In this document: positions 50,046 through 60,183 of the stretch, piece after piece
Numbering within the stretch: position 1 is the stretch's first letter
How the letters are laid out: each line of letters opens with the position of its first letter
DNA from: Spirochaetota bacterium
GTDB lineage: Bacteria > Spirochaetota > Spirochaetia > Treponematales > Treponemataceae
NCBI GenBank assembly: GCA_023443865.1
Contig: JAEZST010000022.1
Location: forward strand, 997,809 to 1,061,808
Direction: 5' to 3'
Length of the DNA: 64,000 nt
Position numbers and translations under genes: made by a program
Notes under the pieces: model-generated
What the model was told of the DNA's origin: nothing
Databases searched by the model: none
Seen by the model: the letters and a program-made list of their open reading frames with translations, nothing else

Positions 50046-53000
50046 ATGAAACGTACCCGCTTCTTCGTGGCAATCGAAATCCTCCTCCTTTTACTGGTCA
50101 TTGCCGGTGCCTTCATGATCGTCAAGCCCGCGGGAAGAAGCCTGGATCGCCTCCTTTTGGCGTCTCGAGACCGGCTCCTGGAATCCGTTTATAAGCAAAC
50201 CGGCTTGGTCGTCAGGTACGGCTCAATGTCACCGTCCCTTTTTCGTTCCGTGCGCATCAGGGACCTGTCCGTGGCCGATTCAGGAGGCGCCTTCAACGCG
50301 ACCTTCCCTGACGTGGAGATCGCGTATGGCCTTTCGGAATTGATCGCTGGAAAGGGGATCTCCGCCCTCAGGAAGATCAGCCTGCGCGGCGGCAACCTTA
50401 TGATCGATCCCGCCGCGGATTCGTCGTCTTGGAACCGAATGAAGGGGCTTTTCACGTCTTCGGGCTCGTCCCCGGCCGGTTTGCCGCAACGCCTTTCAGT
50501 CGAGCTTTCCGGTTTGACCGTATCGTACCGAAACGCGGAATGGTCTTTGTCGGCGGTGATCGATCGGGGCACCGCCGCGTTCGAGAGCGACGGACTGCGT
50601 TTGGTTTTGGATTCCAAGGCCCAGTATTCGGATTTTCGCGGGAAACGGGGCGTTATTCCCGGCGCGGCGCGCGCCGCGGTACGATTGGACGCTCGGTTTG
50701 ACCCTTCGCTCAGTTCCGGAACTTCCATGGTCACGCTCAGAAACCTCGAAGGGGATAGCTTCTCCGTTGACTCGCTGCGTTTTCTCGCCACCGTACGGGA
50801 CGGCGTCGTCAGGCTCGATTCTACCCAAGACCTCCAGCCCGTGGACTTCAGCGTAACCTTCGACCCGAAAGCGTCCTCCTTTTCCGGCAATTTTGCCTGC
50901 GATGGCCTGCTGCCGCTACGTTGGTTCCGTTTGGAAACCTCCAACCGTCTTCTGGGAAATTTACGGGACTTACAAACTACCGGAACGGGTTCATTCGTCT
51001 ACAGGGACGGCATATTCGATTGGAATGTGGATCTTGACGCTGGGATACCCTCCGGGGTCTGGGGCGGCGGAAACCTTACGCTCGACTGCGGCGGGAAAAA
51101 CGACGTAATAACGGTCAATTCCGTTTCGTTTGACGGGGCGCGCGGACGTTTTTCGGGGAACGTATTGGTAAACGTTTCCGATCTTTCGGTAGACGGTATG
51201 TTTACCCTGAATTCCGTTCGGGTTTGGCGGGGAACCCCGATCAGCGGCGATTTTTATTTTCAGCCGGAAACCCGCGGCACCCGTTGCATCATTCCCGACC
51301 TTGCCCTTGGCGAGGCCCGGTTCACGGGCACCGAGCTGAAAGCCGTTCGCAACGCGGATTCATTGGATATCTCGCTTAGCGGCTTCGATTCGGACGGGCA
51401 GTTTTCCGTGGACGGAACCTTAACGACCAAAAACCGCTGGTATCTCCAGCTCTATGGCGCCTTCGATACTATCAGCGTCTCTAACACGGTACGATGCGTT
51501 TTTGGAATCGTCTCCCCAGCCCAGGCCAGTCCCGCCGTTACGGACAATCTGGAGCCTTTCAAGGCCACCACCGAGGCGTACTTTTCTACCGATTTTAAGA
51601 ATTTGTCCTTCAATTTTACGCGCATGGTTCTCGCGTCTACCGAGAAAGACGGGTTATTCATGCTGCTGTCGATTAAGGGTACCGAATCCAGCGTTTCGTT
51701 GACGGATATATCCGTGGCTTCTTCCGGTTACGCCGTGGCGGGGAACATCGGCGCTGAATTCGGGAAAGGCGAGATTCTTTTCAGCTCGGATTTTCAGGTC
51801 AATTCCTTACCGTACCGCTTTAACGGTATGCTCTCGGGCCGGAATCTCTCGTTTTACGGCGATTACGGCTTCGCGTTATCGCTGCTCTTTGACAAATCCG
51901 GCGGCATAACCGGCGGGCTCAGTTTCGCGGGGCTTCCCCTCCCGCTCGGGAACGCGTTGTTCTCCCTATCCCTCGAGGCGGGGATACAGGTATCCTCCGC
52001 GTCTGACTGGCGAATAAGCTTGGACCGTTCCCATCTCGAAGAATTGAACGGACTGGCGCCCCTCGACACGGTGGCGGATTTCACCGGATCGATGGATTCG
52101 AACGGCCTATTCCTCGATTCGTGCGTGTTTTCCGATCGCGCGTCCAAGCTGAGCGGTTACCTGGGAGTAAATCGTCTCCCCGTCGGGACCGATTCGACCC
52201 GGTACGAAGCCGAGGCCGTGTTTACCGCCGATTCGGGCAATGAATCGCTTCAAATCAATTCTTCCCTCATTCCCGGCGACGATCTTTTCATGGACATTTC
52301 CGGCTCCTTCAAAAACCTTCCGTTATCGCGTTTCTTACGGGGACAGGCTTCTGAAAATTCGGCGACCGGCTCCTTCACGCTTTCGGGTACCCCAAAAAAC
52401 CCGTTCGCGAATCTCTCGCTCGATTCCGTTTCCTACCGGCTTTCCGGCTTCGACCTAAACGCTCGGGCGCGCGTCAGCCTCGACGATCGCGTGTGCGCCG
52501 TATCGGACGCGTCTCTTTCCTGGAACGGGAATACCCTGAGCGCGCTCTCGGGCACCGTGAACCTGACCGACCTGTCGTCTGCGTTCAAGGCTGACTATCA
52601 GACCGTCCTCGGCAACTCCTCGCTCAATGCCCGCGCGGACCTGGCCTTCACGACCGATTCCGCGGCGGGAACCGGCCTTGTCGAACGCGCGAAGCGCATG
52701 TTCGACACCTTTGAGGTTCAGGCGAACATCAGTAATTTCGCGTGGAAGGATATACGAAAGGATGCCGCCTTAACGCTCGTCCTCTCCCGTCAGCCCGGCA
52801 TTTCCGAGATTAGCGCCGGCCCCGTCTCGGGCTTTGTCGCGGATACCGGCGAATTCTCCCTCACGTCACCCGAATCTACCCCTATCGCGTTTTACGCCTC
52901 CGGCAGGCTCGATCCGGAAGACATGCTCATCAGAATCGACGACGTGAACATCGATGCCGCTTCCGTTTGGAGGCTCACGGGCCAGGAAACCGTTTCGGTC

Positions 53001-54392
53001 ACCGGGGGGCGGCTTACGGGAAACCTTGAGGTTTCCGGCCTTCTTAACGATCCCGACTTCGGCGGTATCCTTACCGGTACCGGGGTGATCGTGAAGGCGC
53101 CTCTCTATTTGCCCCAAGACCTGACCCCCTTTGACGTAACCCTTGTCGCCGATAAAAAGGAAGTGACCCTGGAACCGGTACGCCTCGTCTCGGGCAAGGG
53201 CTTCATTGACGTATCCGCATCGTTTTTCTTTGAACGGTGGCTGCCCACCTCTTTTTCGGTGAAAACCTCGGTTCCGCGAGAGAATACCGTGAAAGTGAAC
53301 GCGAAAACCGGCATGTTTTCGGTGGCGGGCAATGCGGGGTGGGACCTTTCCATCGACCTCAACGGCGGACAACTCGCGGTAGAAGGCGACGCATACTACG
53401 AAAAGGGCTCGTTTGCCGTCGGTACCGCGGACTCGGGAAAGGGCGCGACTACAGAAACCAATCGGTTTATCGACAATTTCTTTTTGGATTTAGCCATTGA
53501 AATCGGTAAGAAGGTTGAGTTTATTTGGCCTCTTGAGGAATTTCCGATTATTAGCGGCTTGCTCCAAGCTGACGCCCCGCTGCGCTTAACCGTCGATACC
53601 GCTAACAGGCAGTTTTCCCTGAAGGGAACCACGAATATAAAGGGCGGGGAGATTTTCTACGTAAAGAGAAGCTTTTATTTGCGTCAGGGCCGCATTGAAT
53701 TCAACGAAAACGAGTCTATTTTCGATCCGGTAATAACCGCCCGCGCCGAAATCCGCGAGCGGGATTCCGAGGGGGAGCCGGTCCGTATCGTGCTTTCCGC
53801 CGAGAACCAGCCGCTCTCCCGGTTTTCCCCGGTCTTGTCTTCCGATCCCGCAAAGCCGGAATTGGAGCTTTTAGCCCTTCTCGGGCAGGCGGTTACCGCC
53901 GACGCGAGCCGCGAAAGCCTGATTCGAGACGCGGTTATCTCCTCGTCGGACATTTTTACCCAGTTAAGCCTGTTCCGCCAGGCGGAAAACGGCATTCGCG
54001 ATATTCTGGGATTGGATCTGTTCTCCATACGCACGCTAATATTGCAGAACGCGATTTTTGGCCCCGCCATGAGAACCAACGCCGATACGCCCATGACCAT
54101 CGGTAACTATTTCGACAATACCACTGTTTATATGGGAAAATATCTTGGATCGGCCATGTATGCCGACGCTTTGCTGCATTTCAGTTATTATGACCCGAAA
54201 TCGGATCAAAACACGGGAACCGAGCAAAGCCTGTTCGAAAACATGTTGGTACAGCCCGAATTCGGCTTAGAGGTAACCACGCCCTTTTTCCTGCTGCGAT
54301 GGGGAATCACCCCGGGCTTTACGCCGGAAAACCTGCGGACCCTTTTCGTTCCCGATAATTCGGTTACCCTGTCCTGGAAGTTTTCATACTGA
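50046..54392 (+). CDS. tamB: TamB/DUF490-type envelope bridge protein
   Basis: 1448 residues. One N-terminal membrane anchor (about 8-27) is followed by about 1100 residues of repeating amphipathic beta strands, the lipid-carrying groove of AsmA/TamB proteins. The C-terminal DUF490 region contains VEFIWPLEEFPIISGLLQAD (split here), GTTNIKGGEIFYVKRSFYL and the closing pattern DALLHFSYYD...FLLRWGITPGF. It bridges inner and outer membranes, carrying phospholipids and aiding barrel assembly. bamA follows. It ends in an aromatic SWKFSY. Confidence 0.88.
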   Translation: MKRTRFFVAIEILLLLLVIAGAFMIVKPAGRSLDRLLLASRDRLLESVYKQTGLVVRYGSMSPSLFRSVRIRDLSVADSGGAFNATFPDVEIAYGLSELIAGKGISALRKISLRGGNLMIDPAADSSSWNRMKGLFTSSGSSPAGLPQRLSVELSGLTVSYRNAEWSLSAVIDRGTAAFESDGLRLVLDSKAQYSDFRGKRGVIPGAARAAVRLDARFDPSLSSGTSMVTLRNLEGDSFSVDSLRFLATVRDGVVRLDSTQDLQPVDFSVTFDPKASSFSGNFACDGLLPLRWFRLETSNRLLGNLRDLQTTGTGSFVYRDGIFDWNVDLDAGIPSGVWGGGNLTLDCGGKNDVITVNSVSFDGARGRFSGNVLVNVSDLSVDGMFTLNSVRVWRGTPISGDFYFQPETRGTRCIIPDLALGEARFTGTELKAVRNADSLDISLSGFDSDGQFSVDGTLTTKNRWYLQLYGAFDTISVSNTVRCVFGIVSPAQASPAVTDNLEPFKATTEAYFSTDFKNLSFNFTRMVLASTEKDGLFMLLSIKGTESSVSLTDISVASSGYAVAGNIGAEFGKGEILFSSDFQVNSLPYRFNGMLSGRNLSFYGDYGFALSLLFDKSGGITGGLSFAGLPLPLGNALFSLSLEAGIQVSSASDWRISLDRSHLEELNGLAPLDTVADFTGSMDSNGLFLDSCVFSDRASKLSGYLGVNRLPVGTDSTRYEAEAVFTADSGNESLQINSSLIPGDDLFMDISGSFKNLPLSRFLRGQASENSATGSFTLSGTPKNPFANLSLDSVSYRLSGFDLNARARVSLDDRVCAVSDASLSWNGNTLSALSGTVNLTDLSSAFKADYQTVLGNSSLNARADLAFTTDSAAGTGLVERAKRMFDTFEVQANISNFAWKDIRKDAALTLVLSRQPGISEISAGPVSGFVADTGEFSLTSPESTPIAFYASGRLDPEDMLIRIDDVNIDAASVWRLTGQETVSVTGGRLTGNLEVSGLLNDPDFGGILTGTGVIVKAPLYLPQDLTPFDVTLVADKKEVTLEPVRLVSGKGFIDVSASFFFERWLPTSFSVKTSVPRENTVKVNAKTGMFSVAGNAGWDLSIDLNGGQLAVEGDAYYEKGSFAVGTADSGKGATTETNRFIDNFFLDLAIEIGKKVEFIWPLEEFPIISGLLQADAPLRLTVDTANRQFSLKGTTNIKGGEIFYVKRSFYLRQGRIEFNENESIFDPVITARAEIRERDSEGEPVRIVLSAENQPLSRFSPVLSSDPAKPELELLALLGQAVTADASRESLIRDAVISSSDIFTQLSLFRQAENGIRDILGLDLFSIRTLILQNAIFGPAMRTNADTPMTIGNYFDNTTVYMGKYLGSAMYADALLHFSYYDPKSDQNTGTEQSLFENMLVQPEFGLEVTTPFFLLRWGITPGFTPENLRTLFVPDNSVTLSWKFSY

Positions 54393-54410
54393 CGGGAATT
54401 ATGATATAGT
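54381..54410 (+). promoter_or_regulatory. Possible bamA promoter
   Basis: TTTTCA (54381-54386), 18 bp, TATAGT (54405-54410). Predicted start near 54417, so the RNA would carry the palindrome at 54437-54454 in its leader. Confidence 0.4.
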
Positions 54411-54436
54411 AATGTCTTTATGGTATTATTTACTGA

Positions 54437-54454
54437 GCCTTTCCCGGGAAAGGC
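54437..54454. promoter_or_regulatory. Perfect 18-bp palindrome in the bamA leader
   Basis: GCCTTTCCCGGGAAAGGC is a perfect inverted repeat ending 6 nt before the AAGGAG ribosome-binding site (54461-54466). As RNA it could fold into a short hairpin; as DNA it could be an operator. No T-run follows, so it is not a terminator. Confidence 0.5.
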
Positions 54455-54475
54455 GTAGTCAAGGAGCTTTCCGTA

Positions 54476-56956
54476 ATGCGCACTCGATTAATCGCTCTCA
54501 TTTTGATTCTTACCGCCGTTTTTGGTCTCGGCGCGCAAACCTCGTCTGACTGGTACCAGAACAAGCCCATTCGGGCGGTTACCTTCAGCGGTTTGAAAAA
54601 CGTATCTGAAGCCGAGCTTTCAGGTATTTTTTCTTCCTACAACGGCAAGAATTTCAATGATGATATATATTGGGAAATCTTGCAGAAGCTGTATGCCCTG
54701 GAATACTTCGACGACATAACGCCGCTTGCCCTTCCGGGAGACAAGGACCGCAATACGGTTCTTTTGCAATTCACCGTGACGGAAAAGCCCGTCATCGGGA
54801 AAGTGGAGTTCGAGGGTCAGGATAAGCTCCGTAAAGGCGATCTTTTAACGAAGGTTACCCTTAAGGAAGGCGATATCTACAATGAGCTCAAGAGCCGGTC
54901 CGACGAGCGGGCGATTCGCGATTACTATCTCGAAAAAGGGTACGCGAACGCCCGTGTATCGTCATCGGTCCGTTCGGAGAAGGACGGCAGCCTGACCTTG
55001 CTCTTTTCCGTCGTCGAGGGAAAGCAAACGGTCATATCCTCCATTGCCTTCGAGGGCAACCAGGTTGTGGCGACTCGCACGCTGAAGGGCATACTTTCCC
55101 TTAAGGAAGCCAAGCTGCTTTCTTCCGGAACGTTCCGCGAGATTATGCTCGAAGCCGACAAGGTGACCCTAAAAAACTATTATACCGAGCGCGGCTATAT
55201 CGACGCGGCGGTCACGGAAGTTCGCCGGACGGTTGACGCCGAGACGAACCCCGAAAAGAATTTGGTATCCCTCACGTTCGTGATCAGCGAAGGCGACCAA
55301 TATATTTACGGAGGTACCGAGCTCGAGGGCAATACCATTTTCGATACCGCGACGCTCCTGTCCAACATTCGCCTCAACGAGGGCGACGTCATGAACCAGG
55401 GCCGCTATGACGCCGGGTATCAGGCCATAGCCGACGTGTATTTCGAGAACGGCTATACCTCCAATTACATAACCCGTCGGGAAATACGCGACGCGGAAAA
55501 ACACCGCGTGTCCTACGTGATCACCGTGGTGGAAAGCGAACGCAGCCACGTGGAAAACATAATCATCAAGGGTAACACGAAGACCAAGGACAAGGTCATA
55601 CTTCGGGAGTTCAGTCTCGAGCCCGGCGATATATTCTCGAAGGGAAAGCTTATAAACAGCGTCAGGAACCTTTACAACCTCCGCTATTTCTCCGTCGTGG
55701 CCCCGGACCTCGCGCAGGGTTCCGAGGAAAACCTTGTCGACGTGATAATCAACCTGGAAGAGCAATCCACCGCCTCGGTACAGTTCGGCGTGACGTTCTC
55801 CGGCGTTACCGACGCGGATTCGTTCCCCCTTTCGGTATTCGTGCAATGGGAGGATAAAAACCTGTTCGGAAACGGACAAACGCTTTCTTCCAACGTGACG
55901 GCCTCGCCGGACACGCAGGAGCTCTCCCTCGGCTTCGCCCAGAACTGGTTCCTCGGCACGCCCCTGACCGTGAGCTTCAACCTGTCGCTCTCCCATCAGC
56001 AGCTCTTCGCCTATCAGGACAGCCTTTTCCCCATATTCTCGGATAGCGACTACGAGGACATCGGTATGGTGCCCGACCCGTTTACCTCGGTGGCCGAATA
56101 TAAGGCGGCGACCTCAATAGACGATTCCTTCCGCATGAAGTATGACCGGTGGAAGTACGGCGCGGGCACCTCTACCGGCTATCGGTGGAATCCGAACTTC
56201 GCCATGGTCACCCTTCGCGGAGGGCTCAACTTCTCCGTGGTTCAGAATTTCTACGACGATAAGCTCTATCGACCGGCGGATAAAAGCATTCGCGATCAGC
56301 ACGGCGGGTGGGGCTGGAGCAATTCCGTCTGGACTCGGCTGTCCCTTGACGATCGCGACCTTAATTACGATCCCTCCAAGGGGTGGTTCGCCAGCGAGCA
56401 AGTCACGTTTTATGGCATCCTTCCCGGCATAGAAACCGATTACTACATGCGCTCTGACCTGAAGGGCGAGGCGTACTTCACCTTGCTCGATTATCCCGTC
56501 ACTAACGTATGGAACCTGAAACTGGTATTGGCCGGCTATACGGGGGTTTCTTTCCTCAGGAGCGTGGACGGAAACGAGATCGGCGATACCAACAAGCTCT
56601 ACGTCGACGGCATGTTTACCGGTCGCGGCTGGAGCGGCCTGTATTCCACGGTACGGGGCGATCTTGAGGTCAATCACTGGCTTGAATTGCGGGTTCCCCT
56701 CGCGCCCGGCGTCATCGCGGCCGATCTGTATCTCGACGCGGTGGCGATAAAGGACCGCCTTGAGGATATAGGCTCGCTCACGCTGGACGATTATTATTTC
56801 AGTTACGGGCCGAGTTTGCGGTTCTCGATCCCGCAATTCCCCTTGCGCCTGATGTTCGCCAATACCTTCAGGATTCAGGACGGGAAATTCGAATGGGGCA
56901 ACGGCACCGGACCCGACTGGAAATTCGTCCTTTCCTTCAATATCGCGAATCTGTAA
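54476..56956 (+). CDS. bamA: BamA, outer-membrane protein assembly factor
   Basis: 826 residues: a signal peptide (about 1-20), five POTRA domains (about 30-415; e.g. PIRAVTFSGLKNVSEAEL) and a 16-strand barrel. The barrel lock motif reads FTGRGWSGLYS, Trp instead of the common Phe in RGF. It inserts barrel proteins into the outer membrane. The C-terminus FVLSFNIANL ends in Leu rather than an aromatic residue. AAGGAG precedes ATG 54476. skp follows. Confidence 0.94.
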   Translation: MRTRLIALILILTAVFGLGAQTSSDWYQNKPIRAVTFSGLKNVSEAELSGIFSSYNGKNFNDDIYWEILQKLYALEYFDDITPLALPGDKDRNTVLLQFTVTEKPVIGKVEFEGQDKLRKGDLLTKVTLKEGDIYNELKSRSDERAIRDYYLEKGYANARVSSSVRSEKDGSLTLLFSVVEGKQTVISSIAFEGNQVVATRTLKGILSLKEAKLLSSGTFREIMLEADKVTLKNYYTERGYIDAAVTEVRRTVDAETNPEKNLVSLTFVISEGDQYIYGGTELEGNTIFDTATLLSNIRLNEGDVMNQGRYDAGYQAIADVYFENGYTSNYITRREIRDAEKHRVSYVITVVESERSHVENIIIKGNTKTKDKVILREFSLEPGDIFSKGKLINSVRNLYNLRYFSVVAPDLAQGSEENLVDVIINLEEQSTASVQFGVTFSGVTDADSFPLSVFVQWEDKNLFGNGQTLSSNVTASPDTQELSLGFAQNWFLGTPLTVSFNLSLSHQQLFAYQDSLFPIFSDSDYEDIGMVPDPFTSVAEYKAATSIDDSFRMKYDRWKYGAGTSTGYRWNPNFAMVTLRGGLNFSVVQNFYDDKLYRPADKSIRDQHGGWGWSNSVWTRLSLDDRDLNYDPSKGWFASEQVTFYGILPGIETDYYMRSDLKGEAYFTLLDYPVTNVWNLKLVLAGYTGVSFLRSVDGNEIGDTNKLYVDGMFTGRGWSGLYSTVRGDLEVNHWLELRVPLAPGVIAADLYLDAVAIKDRLEDIGSLTLDDYYFSYGPSLRFSIPQFPLRLMFANTFRIQDGKFEWGNGTGPDWKFVLSFNIANL

Positions 56957-56974
56957 GTCCCAAGGAGTATTGAA

Positions 56975-57496
56975 ATGAAAAAGGCATTGCTTATAGCCGT
57001 ATCCCTCGCCCTCTTCGTCGGGGGCCTCGGCGCCCAGCAAATCACGAAATTCGCGGTAGTGGATACGGCCCGCATCTACGCCGCCTTTTACCGGGATTCC
57101 CGCAACGTACGCGATTACGAGGCCAAGAAAACCCAATACCAGGGCGAGATAAAGAGAATGTCCGAAGAGATCAAGAAACTCCGCCAGGACAAGGTCGACG
57201 CCGATACCCTGGGCGATCAGACGAAGGCCGCCCGGCTTGAGTCGGAAATCAATACGAAGACGAGCTTTCTCGTGGAGTATTCCCGGGTAAAAAACGCGGA
57301 ATTGGACACGTTGAAGAAGAAACTCATTACCGACGACGATTTTTACTCAGGCCTGTACGAGCAAATTCGAAAAATCGCCGAATCGGACGGGTATAGCATG
57401 GTATTGAGCCTTCAAGAGGACAATTCCATTATTTGGTATAGTCCGACGGTAGATCTCACCGAAAAGGTCCTGCGGGCCATGACCAACCTGCAATAG
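56975..57496 (+). CDS. skp: Skp/OmpH-family periplasmic chaperone
   Basis: 173 residues: a signal peptide (about 1-19, MKKALLIAVSLALFVGGLG), the strand FAVVDTARIYAAFYRDS, a long coiled coil (about 45-110) and a final strand segment (SMVLSLQEDNSIIWYSPTVDLTEKV is split over it). It holds unfolded outer-membrane proteins for BamA; gene order bamA-skp is classic. AAGGAG precedes ATG 56975. Confidence 0.92.
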   Translation: MKKALLIAVSLALFVGGLGAQQITKFAVVDTARIYAAFYRDSRNVRDYEAKKTQYQGEIKRMSEEIKKLRQDKVDADTLGDQTKAARLESEINTKTSFLVEYSRVKNAELDTLKKKLITDDDFYSGLYEQIRKIAESDGYSMVLSLQEDNSIIWYSPTVDLTEKVLRAMTNLQ

Positions 57497-57511
57497 CCAT
57501 AGTTCGTGTCC

Positions 57512-60145
57512 ATGTCCGACGTCACCCCCATGATGGCCCAGTACCTCGGGATTCGGGAACAGTACCGCGACGCGGTATTGTTCTTCCGGCTTGGGGACTT
57601 TTACGAGATGTTCAACGAAGATGCCGTCGAGGTGAGCCGTTTATTGAATCTTACCCTCACGAAGCGGGGAGGGAATCCCATGTGCGGAATTCCCTATCAC
57701 GCCTCGCGGGTATATATCGCGCGGCTCTTGCGGGCGGGCAAAAAAATCGCGATCTGCGAACAGGTCGCGCTCAACGCCCCCGGGAAGGGACTGGCAGAGC
57801 GAAAGGTCGTGGAGGTAATCACGCCGGGCACGGTAGTCGACGACGATTACCTCGAAAGCGGATCTAATAACTATCTCGCCTCCCTTGCCGTAGCCGAGTC
57901 GGGCGGCGTTCGGCGTTTTACCCTTTCATGGATCGACGTTTCTACCGGAGAGCTTTCGGCCGCCTCGGCGCCGGAACAGGATGCCCTTGAATTCGTTCGA
58001 AGGGAAACCGGGAGGCTGCAACCCCGGGAATTATTGGCGCAACAATCGGTCTTGGAAGAATGGCCCGAAATCGCGGAGGCATGCTCCGCGATTCCCGGAA
58101 TGGTGGTAAATCGGTATCCCGATTGGAGTTACAACCGGGAGAGCGCCTACCGCCGGCTTTGCTCTCATTTCGGAACCGCGAGCCTCGCCGCGTTCGGGCT
58201 CGAGGAAAAAGACCCGGTCATTCCGGGCATGGGCTTGCTCCTTGAGTATCTTGAGTCCACGTCCGGCGCTTCCATCGCGCATATCGACACCATAAAAATC
58301 GGCATCGAGGGAGAATTGGTCTCCATCGACGACGCGACCAGGAAGAACCTTGAGCTCACCAAGAATTTGAGGGACGGCTCGGAACAGTATACCCTGCTCG
58401 AAAGCCTGGACTATACGCGAACTTCCATGGGCAAAAGGCTCCTTCGCTCATGGATTCTCTCACCCTTGACCGATCGCGCGGCGATCGCCGCGCGGGTCGA
58501 TAGGGTAGAGCGGCTCTATCGCGACCAACGGACCCTAACGAAAATCCGCGAAGTCCTGTCGGGCATCCTGGACATAGAACGGCTCGCCGCGCGCATCGGG
58601 ATGTCCCGCGCCCACGCCAAGGATTTGGTCGCGCTCTGCCGTAGCCTTTCGTCATACCTGGAATTGGCGGACCTGACGCAACGCGAAGGGGCAGATACCG
58701 AATTGGATCCTTCCGCAAAGCAAGGACTCCGCGACGTAGTGGAGCTGCTCAACGGTTCGTTGCTCGAGGACGCGCCGGTCGCGCTCAACGAGGGCGGCAT
58801 GATCAAATCCGGATGGTCGAAGCGCCTCGACGAGCTTCGAGGCCTCCGTGACAATTCCCGTGCGGTCTTGGAGTCTTATTTAGGCGAGGAACGCCGAATA
58901 ACGGGCATACAGAACCTGAAAATTCGCTACAATCGCATGCTCGGCTATTATCTCGAGGTTTCCAAGGGCAATCTCGATTCAGTTCCCCCCCATTTCATTC
59001 GCCGCCGATCCTTGGCGGCGGGAGACCGCTATACCACCGACCGTTTGGTTGAGCTTGAAACCGAACTGAACGGGGTATCGTCGGGTATTACCGAATTAGA
59101 ACAGGAACTCTTTCTCGAAATACGCGCGAAGGTCGCCGAACATTTGCCGTCGTTGTCCCGCGCCGCCCGTGCCATTGCCCGCATCGACGTATATCAATCC
59201 TTCGCGCGCGCCGCGACGGTTTCGGCGTGGGTGAAACCGGAATTTACCGACGACGGGATAATCGACATCGTGGACGGAAGGCATCCCGTGGTGGAAGCGC
59301 ACCTTCCCAGCGGGGATTTCGTGCCGAACGGCATTTGCCTTTCCGGAGCCACGTCGGGCGACATTCCCTCTTTCGCCTTGATTACCGGGCCGAATATGGC
59401 CGGAAAAAGCACTTTCCTGCGCCAAACGGCCCTTATCGCCATAATGGCCCAGATCGGTTCGTTCGTGCCGGCTTCAGCGCTTCGCCTCGATCCCGTGGAT
59501 AGAATCTTTTGCCGGGTGGGGGCAACGGATAATCTGGCCCGAGGCGAATCGACTTTTCTCGTGGAAATGACCGAAACGGCGCTGATACTTCGTTCCGCCA
59601 CGAGGCAAAGCCTCGTAATCATGGACGAGGTAGGACGCGGTACCTCCACGGAAGACGGTTTATCCATCGCCCAGGCAGTGACCGAATACCTCCTCGAGCA
59701 TATTGGCGCCCGAACCCTCTTTGCCACGCACTATCATGAATTATCCCGTATCGAGCACCCGAGGCTTGCCGACTGGTGTCTCGACGTGCTTGAGACCGAG
59801 GGTAACGTGGTTTTCCTGAAAAAAGTGAAGCCAGGCGCATCCGGCAATTCGTACGGAATTCACGTAGCCCGGCTTGCGGGAATACCCGAGCCGGTATTAA
59901 GTCGAGCCCTGGCCCTTTTACAAAGCCATGTCGAGCATACGCCTGAGCATCCGCCGACGAGCCATGCTTCCGGGGAGCCTATCGCTCATTCTTCCGCTCC
60001 CCCGGCAATGGCGGCGCAGTCCGGCCTCTTCCCGGAAGAAGAACTGATCCTGGATGAAATCCTCTCTACCGACGCCAACCGCTGCACGCCCCTGGAGGCG
60101 TTACAGCTTATCGACCGTTGGAAAAAAAGGCTTTCAGGTGCCTGA
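57512..60145 (+). CDS. mutS: MutS, DNA mismatch-recognition ATPase
   Basis: 877 residues from ATG 57512; GTG 57506 adds two residues, and neither start has a clear ribosome-binding site. Mismatch-reading FYE motif in FRLGDFYEMF, Walker A GPNMAGKSTFLRQ, Walker B VIMDEVGRGTSTEDG, and TLFATHYHEL. It starts mismatch repair with MutL; mutL is not in the window. Two candidate start codons make the N-terminal end the only uncertainty. Confidence 0.95.
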   Translation: MSDVTPMMAQYLGIREQYRDAVLFFRLGDFYEMFNEDAVEVSRLLNLTLTKRGGNPMCGIPYHASRVYIARLLRAGKKIAICEQVALNAPGKGLAERKVVEVITPGTVVDDDYLESGSNNYLASLAVAESGGVRRFTLSWIDVSTGELSAASAPEQDALEFVRRETGRLQPRELLAQQSVLEEWPEIAEACSAIPGMVVNRYPDWSYNRESAYRRLCSHFGTASLAAFGLEEKDPVIPGMGLLLEYLESTSGASIAHIDTIKIGIEGELVSIDDATRKNLELTKNLRDGSEQYTLLESLDYTRTSMGKRLLRSWILSPLTDRAAIAARVDRVERLYRDQRTLTKIREVLSGILDIERLAARIGMSRAHAKDLVALCRSLSSYLELADLTQREGADTELDPSAKQGLRDVVELLNGSLLEDAPVALNEGGMIKSGWSKRLDELRGLRDNSRAVLESYLGEERRITGIQNLKIRYNRMLGYYLEVSKGNLDSVPPHFIRRRSLAAGDRYTTDRLVELETELNGVSSGITELEQELFLEIRAKVAEHLPSLSRAARAIARIDVYQSFARAATVSAWVKPEFTDDGIIDIVDGRHPVVEAHLPSGDFVPNGICLSGATSGDIPSFALITGPNMAGKSTFLRQTALIAIMAQIGSFVPASALRLDPVDRIFCRVGATDNLARGESTFLVEMTETALILRSATRQSLVIMDEVGRGTSTEDGLSIAQAVTEYLLEHIGARTLFATHYHELSRIEHPRLADWCLDVLETEGNVVFLKKVKPGASGNSYGIHVARLAGIPEPVLSRALALLQSHVEHTPEHPPTSHASGEPIAHSSAPPAMAAQSGLFPEEELILDEILSTDANRCTPLEALQLIDRWKKRLSGA

Positions 60146-60183
60146 ATTCGGGCAAAACGACGCGTCTTTGCGAAGATAAAGCC

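Noticed and set aside
49373..50046. Full sigma70 promoter for tmk in the tmk-tamB gap
   Set aside because: A -10 candidate (TACTAT, minus strand 50010-50015) exists, but no -35 at 16-18 bp and no TGn extension, so it is mentioned only in the tmk entry.
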